Source of the DNA: Sphingosinithalassobacter tenebrarum
GTDB taxonomy: Bacteria > Pseudomonadota > Alphaproteobacteria > Sphingomonadales > Sphingomonadaceae
Direction: 5' to 3'
DNA length: 64,000 nucleotides
Assembly (NCBI RefSeq): GCF_011057975.1
Contig: NZ_CP049109.1
Location: 992,001-1,056,000 of the forward strand
Below, one piece after another: positions 8,928-18,421 of the stretch (its first letter is position 1; every line of letters begins with the position of its first letter). The position numbers were made by a program, and so were the translations under genes. The notes beneath the pieces are model-generated. The model searched no databases, was not told the DNA's origin, and was given only the letters and a program-made list of their open reading frames with translations.

Positions 8928-9446
8928 TCAGTCCGCCGGGATCGGATCGCCCGCGGCGAGCACCGTCGCCTCGATCGCGATCGGCGCGCCTTGCGCGAAT
9001 TCGAAACGGAGCGGGACGCTGTCGCCCGGCTTCACGTCGGGGCTGATGTCGTAGAGCATGACATGCCTGCCGCCGGGCGCGAATGCGAGCGTGCCGTGCG
9101 CGGGAACCGGCACGTCGGCGATCGGCGCCATCGTCATCGCGCCGGCCATGTGATCGCCCATCTGGCCGTTCATATGCTCGCCCATCCTGCCGGTCATGTG
9201 TTCGCCGCCCGGTGCGTCCATCGCCATGCTCTCGTGCATTTCGCTACGCAGCGCGAAGGGTGCGGCGACCTTGACCAGCACCGCGCCCTCCGATCCGCCG
9301 TCGATGGTGAAATAGGCCGCGCCCGGATTGCCGGGGACCGCGGGCAGCTTCACCCAGGCCTCGTGGACCTCGAGCGCCTTGTCCCGCTGCTGGCAGCCGG
9401 AGAGCAGCATCGCGGCGGCGGCGAGGGGGGCGAGCAAGGGACGCAT
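8928..9446 (-). CDS. PCuAC-type periplasmic copper chaperone
   Basis: 172 residues. The signal peptide ends in LSGC, so it is a probable lipoprotein. The PCuAC fold is recognisable from the N-terminal AWVKLPAVPGNPGAAYFTI, the ligand region HESMAM, and GRHVMLYDI near the end. The family delivers Cu(I) to the CuA/CuB centres of cytochrome oxidase. Inserted after HESMAM is a His/Met-rich stretch made of three octapeptides (G-E/D-H-M-x-G-x-M) that should add copper sites. The start at 9446 has GGAG 9 bases upstream; an in-frame ATG at 9461 is less likely. It overlaps no other gene and precedes the metallopeptidase-like gene. Confidence 0.88.
   Translation of the reverse strand: MRPLLAPLAAAAMLLSGCQQRDKALEVHEAWVKLPAVPGNPGAAYFTIDGGSEGAVLVKVAAPFALRSEMHESMAMDAPGGEHMTGRMGEHMNGQMGDHMAGAMTMAPIADVPVPAHGTLAFAPGGRHVMLYDISPDVKPGDSVPLRFEFAQGAPIAIEATVLAAGDPIPAD
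9135..9206 (-). repeat. Three tandem 24-bp repeats encoding His/Met octapeptides
   Basis: Within the copper chaperone gene, 9183-9206, 9159-9182 and 9135-9158 encode GEHMTGRM, GEHMNGQM and GDHMAGAM. Each unit offers one His and two Met, suited to Cu(I). The nucleotide units are similar but already diverged at third positions, so the expansion is not recent. Confidence 0.85.
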
Positions 9447-9503
9447 GACGGGGGACTCCATCTCGATTCGGGAAATGCGGGATTTTCCTAGGAGGGGGGC
9501 GAT

Positions 9504-9531
9504 CTTGCGGCAAGCCAAAGCCCACCTATAT
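9504..9531 (+). promoter_or_regulatory. Candidate heat-shock (sigma-32) promoter for dnaK
   Basis: CTTG at 9504-9507, a 17-base spacer, then CCTATAT at 9525-9531. This resembles the CTTG...CCCATNT pattern of sigma-32 promoters, and the position suits a ~80-base leader to dnaK. It is a match by eye only. Confidence 0.4.
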
Positions 9532-9550
9532 CGCTTTCCGAAACAAGCTC

Positions 9551-9574
9551 TCATGCGGCCGCTAAAGGCGCATG
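9551..9574 (+). other. Hairpin in the dnaK leader
   Basis: TCATGC pairs with GCATGA and GCC with GGC, with a bulged G on the 5' side and a GCTAAA loop. It lies 44 bases before the dnaK start and leaves the ribosome binding site (GAGG near 9610) free. It may stabilise the message. A thermometer role is not supported, because the ribosome binding site is not in the stem. Confidence 0.55.
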
Positions 9575-9617
9575 AAAGCGAGGCAATTTTTGTTAGACGG
9601 GGGCCAAACGAGGGACC

Positions 9618-11528
<1,911 letters not shown>

Positions 11529-11629
11529 GACGCCATGAAACGCTTCCCGGTTTCGCCCCGAAATGGCGGCGGATTGCATGATCCTGCCGTCCGGGGCGGG
11601 ACCGGGAGCCGTTCGGGCGTGGAGTTCTT

Positions 11630-12757
11630 ATGACCACCGAAGTCGACTATTACGAAATTCTCGGGTGCGAGCGGACCGCGGACGACGCGACGATCAAGTC
11701 CGCCTATCGCAAGCTGGCGATGAAATATCACCCGGACCGCACCGGCGGGTGTTCGGAATCGGAAGCCAAGTTCAAGGCCGCCAGCCAGGCCTATGAAGTG
11801 CTCAAGGACCCGCAGAAGCGCGCGGCCTATGATCGCTATGGCCACGCCGCCTTTCAGCAGGGCGGCATGGGCGGCGGTGGCGGCGGCGCGCAGGACTTCG
11901 GCGCGTTCAGCGATATTTTCGAAAGCGTGTTCGGCGAATTCATGGGCGGCGGACGCGGCAGTGCCGGCGGGCGCCCGAACCGGCGCGGCGCCGATCTGCG
12001 CTACGACATGGAAATCAGCCTCGAAGAAGCGTTCGATGGCAAATCCACCGACATTACGATCGAAGTATCCGCGCCGTGCGACAGCTGCGAAGGCAGCGGC
12101 GCCAAGCCGGGCACGTCCGCGAAAACCTGCCGCACCTGTTCCGGGCACGGCAAGGTCCGCGCGCAACAGGGCTTTTTCGTGGTCGAGCGCGCCTGCCCGA
12201 GCTGTCACGGCGCGGGCCAGATCATCGAGGAGGCCTGCACCGACTGCCGCGGCGAAGGCCGGGTCGACAAGCCCAAGACGCTGACGATCAACGTCCCGCC
12301 CGGTGTCGACGAAGGCACGCGCATTCGCCTGTCGGGCGAAGGCGAGGCCGGTGCGCGCGGCGCTCCGTCCGGCGACCTCTATATCTTCCTGCATGTGAAG
12401 CGACACGAAATCTTCAAGCGCGAAGGCACGACGCTCTACGCGCATGCGCCGATCAGCTTCACCACTGCCGCATTGGGTGGCGAGATCGAGATTCCCGGCC
12501 TCGACGGCGAGGTTCACACGATCAAGATCGCGCCGGGCACCCAGTCGGGCCGCGAACAGCGCCAGCGCGGCGCGGGCATGCCCGTGCTGCAGGGGCGTGG
12601 TCGCGGCGACCTGGTCGTCAGGATCGACGTCGAGACGCCGACCAAGCTGAGCCCGCGCCAGCGCGAGCTGCTCGAGGAGTTTCGTACGATCGAAACCGGC
12701 GAGGAATGCCCGCAGAGCCAGGGCTTCTTCTCGAAGATCAAGGCGGCGCTGGGGTGA
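11630..12757 (+). CDS. dnaJ: DnaJ, Hsp40 co-chaperone
   Basis: 375 residues. The J domain (1-70) has HPD in [10 protein letters not shown] Gly/Phe-type linker spans ~78-120. Four zinc repeats follow: [24 protein letters not shown] and CTDCRGEG (~147-210). The C-terminal substrate-binding domains come last. It stimulates DnaK ATPase and delivers clients. The ATG follows GGAG in a normal position. The stop TGA shares one base with the ATG of the next gene. Confidence 0.99.
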   Translation: MTTEVDYYEILGCERTADDATIKSAYRKLAMKYHPDRTGGCSESEAKFKAASQAYEVLKDPQKRAAYDRYGHAAFQQGGMGGGGGGAQDFGAFSDIFESVFGEFMGGGRGSAGGRPNRRGADLRYDMEISLEEAFDGKSTDITIEVSAPCDSCEGSGAKPGTSAKTCRTCSGHGKVRAQQGFFVVERACPSCHGAGQIIEEACTDCRGEGRVDKPKTLTINVPPGVDEGTRIRLSGEGEAGARGAPSGDLYIFLHVKRHEIFKREGTTLYAHAPISFTTAALGGEIEIPGLDGEVHTIKIAPGTQSGREQRQRGAGMPVLQGRGRGDLVVRIDVETPTKLSPRQRELLEEFRTIETGEECPQSQGFFSKIKAALG

Positions 12758-13392
12758 TGCTGGCTGCGGCCGCGCTGCTGATGATGACGGCCCCGGTTGC
12801 CGGACAGGACGCGCAGCACCATTCCGATGTTTCGCAGGCAATCGAGCGCTGCGGCGTTGCTCCTGCCGATTATGGCGCCGACTATGTCGAAGCGCTCGAG
12901 GAAACGGTCTTCGTTTTTTCCTCCGCATCCTATGACGCGGATCGGATTGCGTGCCTCGTTGTGGTTTCGCTCGACAGCGACGGCGAGTTCTATTTCGAAG
13001 ATGCTACAGTGAGCCGGCTTTTCGCCGAGGAATATGCGCGGCAAAGCGCGGCAGCCGCGCACCGGATGGCGCGCGCCTGGCTGGCTGAACGCGATATGCT
13101 CAATTCACTCCCCAGCTATGATCCCGCGCATGACAGCCTTGCCGATTTTGCGGAACGTATGGAGGCGTTCTGCAAGCTCGAGCGTCGCGGAACGCTGATT
13201 GCCAGAGATGGCTATCTGACGCTTGACCTCGATGTGATGCAGCGCGATTCAGCCAGCGAAGACGAAATGACCTGCCTCGTAAACGCGATCTTCGAATCGG
13301 ATTTTGGGAAATCGGGCGGAATGTTCGGCTTTGTTGGCAACGAAGCGGATATTCCGGGCGGCGAGGATGCCGCGCCCGTTACGAACCCGTAA
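12757..13392 (+). CDS. Small periplasmic protein overlapping dnaJ
   Basis: 211 residues with a short signal peptide ([16 protein letters not shown]). I do not recognise a family. The mature part has four cysteines (RCGVAP, RIACLVV, EAFCKLER, EMTCLVNA), consistent with two disulfides, and is acidic. The ATG overlaps the dnaJ stop by one base (TGATG), so it is very probably translated from the dnaKJ message. This would place an exported protein under chaperone-operon control. The function is unknown; the gene call rests on the overlap, the signal peptide and ordinary codon use. Confidence 0.75.
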   Translation: MLAAAALLMMTAPVAGQDAQHHSDVSQAIERCGVAPADYGADYVEALEETVFVFSSASYDADRIACLVVVSLDSDGEFYFEDATVSRLFAEEYARQSAAAAHRMARAWLAERDMLNSLPSYDPAHDSLADFAERMEAFCKLERRGTLIARDGYLTLDLDVMQRDSASEDEMTCLVNAIFESDFGKSGGMFGFVGNEADIPGGEDAAPVTNP

Positions 13393-13501
13393 TTTCCTGA
13401 ACGCCAGCTAACAGCGCAATTCAGAAGCTCGTCAGCCGAATCGGCGTAAACACCTGTTACACGCCGAGCTGGAGGAGCCCGGCGAGAACAGGAGTTCTCT
13501 C

Positions 13502-14035
13502 ATGCGCAAGCTCGCACTCGGCATTCTCATTTCCGCGTTCGCGGTCCCCGCAATGACCGCGCCGGCTTCGGCGCAGCGCTATGACGGCAATCGCTACGAA
13601 CGCCAGGATGATCGTCAGGATCGTCGCGACTATCGCCGCGATGCGCGTCAGGACCGTCGCGAGGACCGGCGCGACTATCGCCGCGACCGGCGCGAGGATC
13701 GTCGCGACTATCGCCAGGCGCGGCGCGACTATCGCGATCAGCGCCGCAACACTCGCGTCACTTATGTCGCGCCGCGGCCGGCTCCGCGCTACGCCAACTA
13801 CTATGACACGCGTGGCTATTATAACGGCCCGGTGTGGCGGGGCGACGGCGGCCGCTACTATTGCCACCGCCAGGACGGCACGACCGGCATCCTGATCGGC
13901 GGCGTCGCGGGCGCACTGATCGGTTCGAGCCTCGATCGGCCGGGCGACAGCACCGGCGCGCTGATCGGCGGCATTCTGGGCGCAGTGATCGGCAACGAAA
14001 TCGCCACCGACGACAATGGTCGCCGTTGCCGCTGA
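13502..14035 (+). CDS. Glycine-zipper (17-kDa antigen-like) envelope protein with Arg/Asp repeats
   Basis: 177 residues. The signal peptide runs MRKLALGILISAF to about ASA. Residues ~28-85 are a degenerate tandem of DRRDYRR/DRREDRR units, alternately acidic and basic. The C-terminal half holds GGVAGALIGSSLDRPGD and GALIGGILGAVIGNEI, a double glycine-zipper typical of Rickettsia 17-kDa surface antigen relatives inserted in the outer membrane. Two cysteines flank that part. The ATG follows AGGAG. It is monocistronic, followed by a strong hairpin region. Role: envelope structure or stress, inferred from the family. Confidence 0.8.
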   Translation: MRKLALGILISAFAVPAMTAPASAQRYDGNRYERQDDRQDRRDYRRDARQDRREDRRDYRRDRREDRRDYRQARRDYRDQRRNTRVTYVAPRPAPRYANYYDTRGYYNGPVWRGDGGRYYCHRQDGTTGILIGGVAGALIGSSLDRPGDSTGALIGGILGAVIGNEIATDDNGRRCR

Positions 14036-14046
14036 TTGACACGGAT

Positions 14047-14147
14047 CGTTCCGGCCCGATCCCACTCGCGGCCGGAAACGACCCACGCATCTGCCCCTCT
14101 GTTCGGCTGCGTCCCAAATAGCCGCTTTGGGCAGATGCGTGGGTTTT
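14047..14147. terminator. Double inverted repeat, bidirectional terminator
   Basis: Between convergent genes. First hairpin: CGTTCCGGCC (14047-14056) against GGCCGGAAACG (14070-14080). Second: a perfect 15-bp inverted repeat, CCCACGCATCTGCCC at 14082-14096 and its complement at 14129-14143, followed by TTTT on the plus strand. The 32-base interval contains a further CGGCT/AGCCG stem. It is probably the terminator of the glycine-zipper gene. Confidence 0.75.
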
Positions 14148-14169
14148 GCCTTGCCCGGAGCCCGGCGTA

Positions 14170-14748
14170 TCAGCCGGCGTTGCGCGCGGGCTTCAGGGCA
14201 TTGCCCCACCAGACAGTCTCGTTGAGCAGCGTGCCCAGCGCGGCATTGAGGTGATCGAACCCGCCCAGCGGCTTGCCCTGGGTCAGCGCGGCCATGAACG
14301 TGTCGGCCGCGATATTCACTTCGGGACCGATCGGCACCATGCGCAGGCCCGATGTGGTGACGCGCAGCGCCTGGATCGCGCGTGCACCGCCGACGCCGCC
14401 ATAGCCGACAAAGGCGATCGGCTTGCGCGTCCATCCGTTCAGTGCATTGTCGAATGCGTTTTTCATCACGCCTGCCGGGCCGTAGTTATATTCGGCTACC
14501 GTGGCGATGAAGCCGTCAAAGGCGGAGAGGCGTTCTTCCCATGCCGCCGCCTTGGGATGTTCGAACTTGCCGCCGCTCATCAGCGGGGGCAGATCTTCCT
14601 GAAAGAACGGCAGGTCGGCTTCGCGCAGGTCGAGCCGGGTCAGTTTCAGATCGCTGCGATCGGCGGCGGTATCCTCCACCCATTGCGCCGCCTTGTCCGA
14701 AAATCGTTCCGGCCGCGTGCTGCCGACGATCAGGCCGATATTGAGCAT
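14170..14748 (-). CDS. NAD(P)H-dependent FMN reductase
   Basis: 192 residues with a flavodoxin-like fold. The phosphate-binding loop is [11 protein letters not shown] near the N-terminus, and [17 protein letters not shown] (~84-100) is the flavin-contact signature of the NADPH-dependent FMN/quinone reductase family. [10 protein letters not shown] follows. It is cytosolic. The gene is divergent from an HxlR regulator with a palindrome between the two starts, a common arrangement for electrophile- or quinone-responsive reductases. The substrate cannot be deduced. Confidence 0.88.
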   Translation of the reverse strand: MLNIGLIVGSTRPERFSDKAAQWVEDTAADRSDLKLTRLDLREADLPFFQEDLPPLMSGGKFEHPKAAAWEERLSAFDGFIATVAEYNYGPAGVMKNAFDNALNGWTRKPIAFVGYGGVGGARAIQALRVTTSGLRMVPIGPEVNIAADTFMAALTQGKPLGGFDHLNAALGTLLNETVWWGNALKPARNAG

Positions 14749-14768
14749 GTTCTGAATTCCTTTTTCCG

Positions 14769-14783
14769 GTTACCATTCGTAAC
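14769..14783. promoter_or_regulatory. Probable HxlR operator
   Basis: Inverted repeat GTTAC-CATTC-GTAAC in the short divergent gap between the FMN reductase and the HxlR regulator. A 5-bp-arm palindrome with a 5-base spacer is typical of HxlR/MarR-type dimer sites, so it would control both genes. Confidence 0.6.
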
Positions 14784-14831
14784 AAGCGTTCAGATGATGC
14801 GGTGTTCCGCAGCGTACAAGGAGGCACATTT

Positions 14832-15206
14832 TTGGAACCTCGTTACACGGAGAGAAGCTGTGCACCCGTGCGCGAAGTGCTGGCACGCGTGGGCGACAAG
14901 TGGAGCCTGCTGATCGTGATGAATCTGGGCGAAGGGCCGCTGCGGTTCAGCGAGCTGCAGCGCACGATCGACGGCATCTCGCAGCGCATGCTGACGCTCA
15001 CGCTGCGCGGGCTGGAGCGGGACGGGTTCGTGCAGCGGACGGTGTATCCGACCAACCCGCCCAAGGTGGAATATGCGCTGACGCCGCTCGGCGATTCGCT
15101 GCGCTGCCCCGTCAATGCGCTGGGCGAATGGGTGCGCGAAAACCTGTCCGCGATCCAGGACGCGCGGCGCGACTTCGAAGGAGAGCGCGTGGAAGCCGCC
15201 GAATAG
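14832..15206 (+). CDS. HxlR family transcriptional regulator
   Basis: 124 residues. [23 protein letters not shown] followed by [29 protein letters not shown] is the winged-helix signature of HxlR. The single cysteine near the N-terminus (SC-APVREV) is in the place used for redox or aldehyde sensing by some members. I chose the TTG at 14832 because a perfect AAGGAGG lies 7 bases upstream; the in-frame GTG at 14802 has no such site and would add ten atypical residues. It probably represses the divergent FMN reductase. Confidence 0.9.
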   Translation: MEPRYTERSCAPVREVLARVGDKWSLLIVMNLGEGPLRFSELQRTIDGISQRMLTLTLRGLERDGFVQRTVYPTNPPKVEYALTPLGDSLRCPVNALGEWVRENLSAIQDARRDFEGERVEAAE

Positions 15207-15211
15207 CCGGC

Positions 15212-17794
15212 TCAGCGGCCGAGCAGTTCGCCGAGCGTCCAGGCGATGTTGCCGCCGGTATAGGGCTTCTGGATCACCGGCGTTTCGGCGTGATCGTCGG
15301 GCAGTTGCAACTGCTCGCCATAGCCCGTGGCGAAGATATAGGGCACACCGATCTCGCGCAGCGCATCGGCGATCACGATGCTGGTTTCGGATCCCAGATT
15401 GACGTCCAGCACCGCGACTTCGAACGCTTCGCTGCTCAGTTCTGCCCTTGCCTGGTCGATGGTCGCGGCGGTGACGACGCGACTGGCGCCCAGCCGCGTC
15501 AGGATATCCTCGGCGTCCATCGCGATGATCAGGCTGTCCTCGACCAGCAGCGCCGGCCCCGAAAGCACCGGACGCATTTCGGGCACGGCGGGGGTTTCGA
15601 ACGCGTTGGTCCGCGTCTGTTCCTGCGGCGAAGGCGCGGCGCCGTCGAGCGCGACCTGTTTGGCGGGAATGCAGAAATCCGCCTCCAGTCCCGTTACCGG
15701 ATAGCGGACTTCGGCCAGCCCGCCGAGATCATAGGGGATCGAACGCTGGATGATCGTCGATCCGAAGCCCTGACGGGTCGGCGGCTGGACGGCGGGGCCG
15801 CCGCGTTCGCGCCACTGAATGCGCAAATCGCCTTCGTCGTCGAGGTTCCAGGTGACGCGAATCGTGCCGCTGTCCGAAAGCGCGCCATATTTGGCCGAAT
15901 TGGTCATCAGCTCGTGCAGCACCAGCGCGAGCGTCGTGAACGCCTGCGGGCGCAGCATCACCATCGGGCCGTCGAGATCGATCCGTCCCGCCCGCGTGCC
16001 GAGATAGGCAGCTGCTTCGGTATCGATGATCCGGGCCAGCGGAGCAGGGCTCCAATTGTCCTGCGTGATCTGATCATGTGCGCGGGCAAGTGCCTCGATC
16101 CGGCCCTCCAGCAGTTCCATATAGGACGCCGTGTCGACGCCGGGATCGCGCGACTGGCGCACCAGCCCGCGGATCAGGCTGAGGATGTTGCGAACGCGGT
16201 GATTGAGCTCCGCGATCAGCAATTCCTGCCGTTCGGAAGCGCGGCGCTTTTCTTCCTGCGCATCATCCGAAAGCCGAAGGACGATTTCGATCAGCGAGGC
16301 GCGCAGCATTTCTGCGACACGCTGTTCAGCTTCGTTGAACGGTTCGGAACGGCCGCGAACTTCCTGTGCCCACAGCTCGAAACTCTTGCGGGGCGTCAGG
16401 CGCGGGCCGTGCGGGCCGAGCTGCGCGGGCTTGTGCGGGTCGCCCGCCCAATTGACCGTGCGGATCTTTTCCTGACGGAAGAGCAGTACGTAGTCGCGCG
16501 GCGTGCGGCTGATCGGAATGGCGAGCAGCCCGGCGGCGACATCGGCATAGTCGGCCGCCTGCGGCAATACGTCGCTCAGATGATCGGTGGCGTAGATGCG
16601 CCCGGCAGCCATCGCGTTGAGGCGCCGGACGATGCCGGGAACCGCGTCATTGGGCGGCGTCATGCCGCTGGTCGCGAGCTTGCCGTCGATCCAGATCGCG
16701 ATGCCGTCGCACGGCACCGTTTCCTGCAGCATGTTGCCGAGCCATTCGGGATTGTCGAGCAGCCCGGCATCGCCCGCGACGGCGGCGAGCAATCGGTCGC
16801 TGGTCGCGCGCGCGCTGGTTTCATAGGCGGAAAGCGCCTTGCGCTCGCGGCTTTCGAGTTTCAGCGCGAACATCTGTCCGAACAGTTCGGCGATCGAGCG
16901 GCGCTCGAATCCCGGGCGTTTGGCGCCGGCATAGTGATGGCAGGCGAACAGCCCCCACAGCTTGCCTTCGACGATGATCGAAATCGACATCGACGCATCG
17001 ACGCCCATATTCTGCAGATATTCGATATGGATCGGCGAGACCGAGCGCAGCACCGAAAGCGACAGGTCGATCGGTTCGCCGGTTTCGTCGCGCTGCGGCA
17101 GGATCGGCACCGGTTCGGCATGGACGTCGACGATGATGCGGAACGGTGTGCGCAGATAGAGTTTGCGCGCCTGTTGCGGGATGTCGCTCGCCGGATAGCG
17201 CAGGTCGAGAAAGCTGCCGATCCCGGCGCGCGCGGCTTCGGCGACGACCGTGCCCGAACCGTCCATGTCGAACCGGTAGACCATCACGCGGTCGAACCCC
17301 GTCAGCGCGCGCACCTGCCGCGCGCCTTCGCGGAAGAAGCCGGTGAGATCGGTCGTGTTGTCGAGCCGCGCCATCATCGCGCGGATCGCCGACGCCGGAT
17401 CGCTGGCGGCCTCGGCTTCGCATGGCTCGCCTTCAAGGACGATGGTGTCGCCGATCATGTGCAACGCGAAGTCGAACAGCCGGTTCGGCTGGTCGGCGAA
17501 GACAGCGACGCCGAAAATGCGCTCGACCGCGTCCGCGCCGCGCAGCACGGTCAGCCGGTTGCGCAGCTGATGCACGGCGTGGGCCGAAAAATGGTCGGTC
17601 AGCGGTGTCCCGAGCATGTCGTCCGCCACGACGCCGAAGGTATCGGCGATATTGGCCGAAGCGCGCTTGACCAGCCAGTCCGACGACAGCGCGATCAGAA
17701 AGCCGAACGGCTGAATCGCGCCGAGCTGGTGAATCGGCTCGCGATCGCAATTGGTGAGATCGACGTGGAAACCTTCGCTGTCGTTATCCGCCAC
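15212..17794 (-). CDS. bphP: Bacteriophytochrome histidine kinase with fused receiver domain
   Basis: 860 residues. Order: PAS (~10-115) with chromophore cysteine C16 in LTNCDREPIHQLGAIQPFG; GAF (~135-310) with the PASDIPQQAR signature; PHY (~320-500); an HWE/HisKA_2 type kinase with phospho-acceptor H532 in ELNHRVRN; and a receiver domain with D797 in VLDVNLG. It binds biliverdin and senses red/far-red light. HWE kinases with receivers often feed the alphaproteobacterial general stress response; that link is inference. GTG start directly abutting the bphO stop (TGAGTG), so it is co-translated with the biliverdin-producing enzyme. Confidence 0.95.
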   Translation of the reverse strand: MADNDSEGFHVDLTNCDREPIHQLGAIQPFGFLIALSSDWLVKRASANIADTFGVVADDMLGTPLTDHFSAHAVHQLRNRLTVLRGADAVERIFGVAVFADQPNRLFDFALHMIGDTIVLEGEPCEAEAASDPASAIRAMMARLDNTTDLTGFFREGARQVRALTGFDRVMVYRFDMDGSGTVVAEAARAGIGSFLDLRYPASDIPQQARKLYLRTPFRIIVDVHAEPVPILPQRDETGEPIDLSLSVLRSVSPIHIEYLQNMGVDASMSISIIVEGKLWGLFACHHYAGAKRPGFERRSIAELFGQMFALKLESRERKALSAYETSARATSDRLLAAVAGDAGLLDNPEWLGNMLQETVPCDGIAIWIDGKLATSGMTPPNDAVPGIVRRLNAMAAGRIYATDHLSDVLPQAADYADVAAGLLAIPISRTPRDYVLLFRQEKIRTVNWAGDPHKPAQLGPHGPRLTPRKSFELWAQEVRGRSEPFNEAEQRVAEMLRASLIEIVLRLSDDAQEEKRRASERQELLIAELNHRVRNILSLIRGLVRQSRDPGVDTASYMELLEGRIEALARAHDQITQDNWSPAPLARIIDTEAAAYLGTRAGRIDLDGPMVMLRPQAFTTLALVLHELMTNSAKYGALSDSGTIRVTWNLDDEGDLRIQWRERGGPAVQPPTRQGFGSTIIQRSIPYDLGGLAEVRYPVTGLEADFCIPAKQVALDGAAPSPQEQTRTNAFETPAVPEMRPVLSGPALLVEDSLIIAMDAEDILTRLGASRVVTAATIDQARAELSSEAFEVAVLDVNLGSETSIVIADALREIGVPYIFATGYGEQLQLPDDHAETPVIQKPYTGGNIAWTLGELLGR

Positions 17795-18421
17795 TCACTT
17801 CGCTTTCATCAACCATTTGCGACCCGAACGCTCAAACGCCGCAAAGGCTTCGACCGCGGCTTCCGCAGCGGAATCCAGAAGCGCTTGTTGATATAGAAGG
17901 GCGTCGAACTTTTCCAGAAATTTCCGCCATTTATCAGCAGGTTGATCTGCATCAAGATAGCGACGGGGAAAGTCGGGCGGAAGTCGCCTGGCGAGAAACC
18001 TGCCGCCCAGCCGCGATCCCTCGAGGACGTAGAGCGTGCCGGCGATCGCTGCCTTTTGCCGCGCCGGCTCCTCGTTGTTCAAAAGCTGCCGGATTCGTCC
18101 GCTTTCCAGGGGAGCGGTTGATACGCCGGTCGAAGTGACATGGCCGATTACCGCCTTTCCCTGGATCGGCAGCCGCACCATGCCAAGGTCATGCCGGTCT
18201 TCGTTCAATAAGGCGGTGCGTTTGCGCTCGCTCCAATCGTCGATCACCAATTCGGCGCAATGGTCCAGCTGCGCTTCCAGCCTGAGCAGCACCTCCGCAT
18301 GCGCCTCCAACATCGCGCGATAGCTCGCACGATCGGTGAGGTCATAGTGCGCGAACACGGCGTCGACGCGCGCATGCGCGTCGGCGGTACGCTCGCGAAG
18401 CGCCTTATGGGTTGGGGTCAT
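17795..18421 (-). CDS. bphO: Biliverdin-producing heme oxygenase
   Basis: 208 residues. Proximal heme ligand candidate H16 in RTADAHARVD. The distal helix signature is GTLYVLEGSRLGG (~129-141). It cleaves heme to biliverdin, CO and iron, supplying the chromophore of the adjacent BphP. The ATG overlaps the purB stop (ATGA), and the stop abuts the bphP GTG. The three-gene overlap makes a single transcript very likely. Confidence 0.95.
   Translation of the reverse strand: MTPTHKALRERTADAHARVDAVFAHYDLTDRASYRAMLEAHAEVLLRLEAQLDHCAELVIDDWSERKRTALLNEDRHDLGMVRLPIQGKAVIGHVTSTGVSTAPLESGRIRQLLNNEEPARQKAAIAGTLYVLEGSRLGGRFLARRLPPDFPRRYLDADQPADKWRKFLEKFDALLYQQALLDSAAEAAVEAFAAFERSGRKWLMKAK

Noticed and set aside
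13581..13895. Second frame through the Arg/Asp repeat region of the glycine-zipper gene
   Set aside because: Repetitive DNA opens all frames; only the frame with a signal peptide and glycine zipper makes sense.
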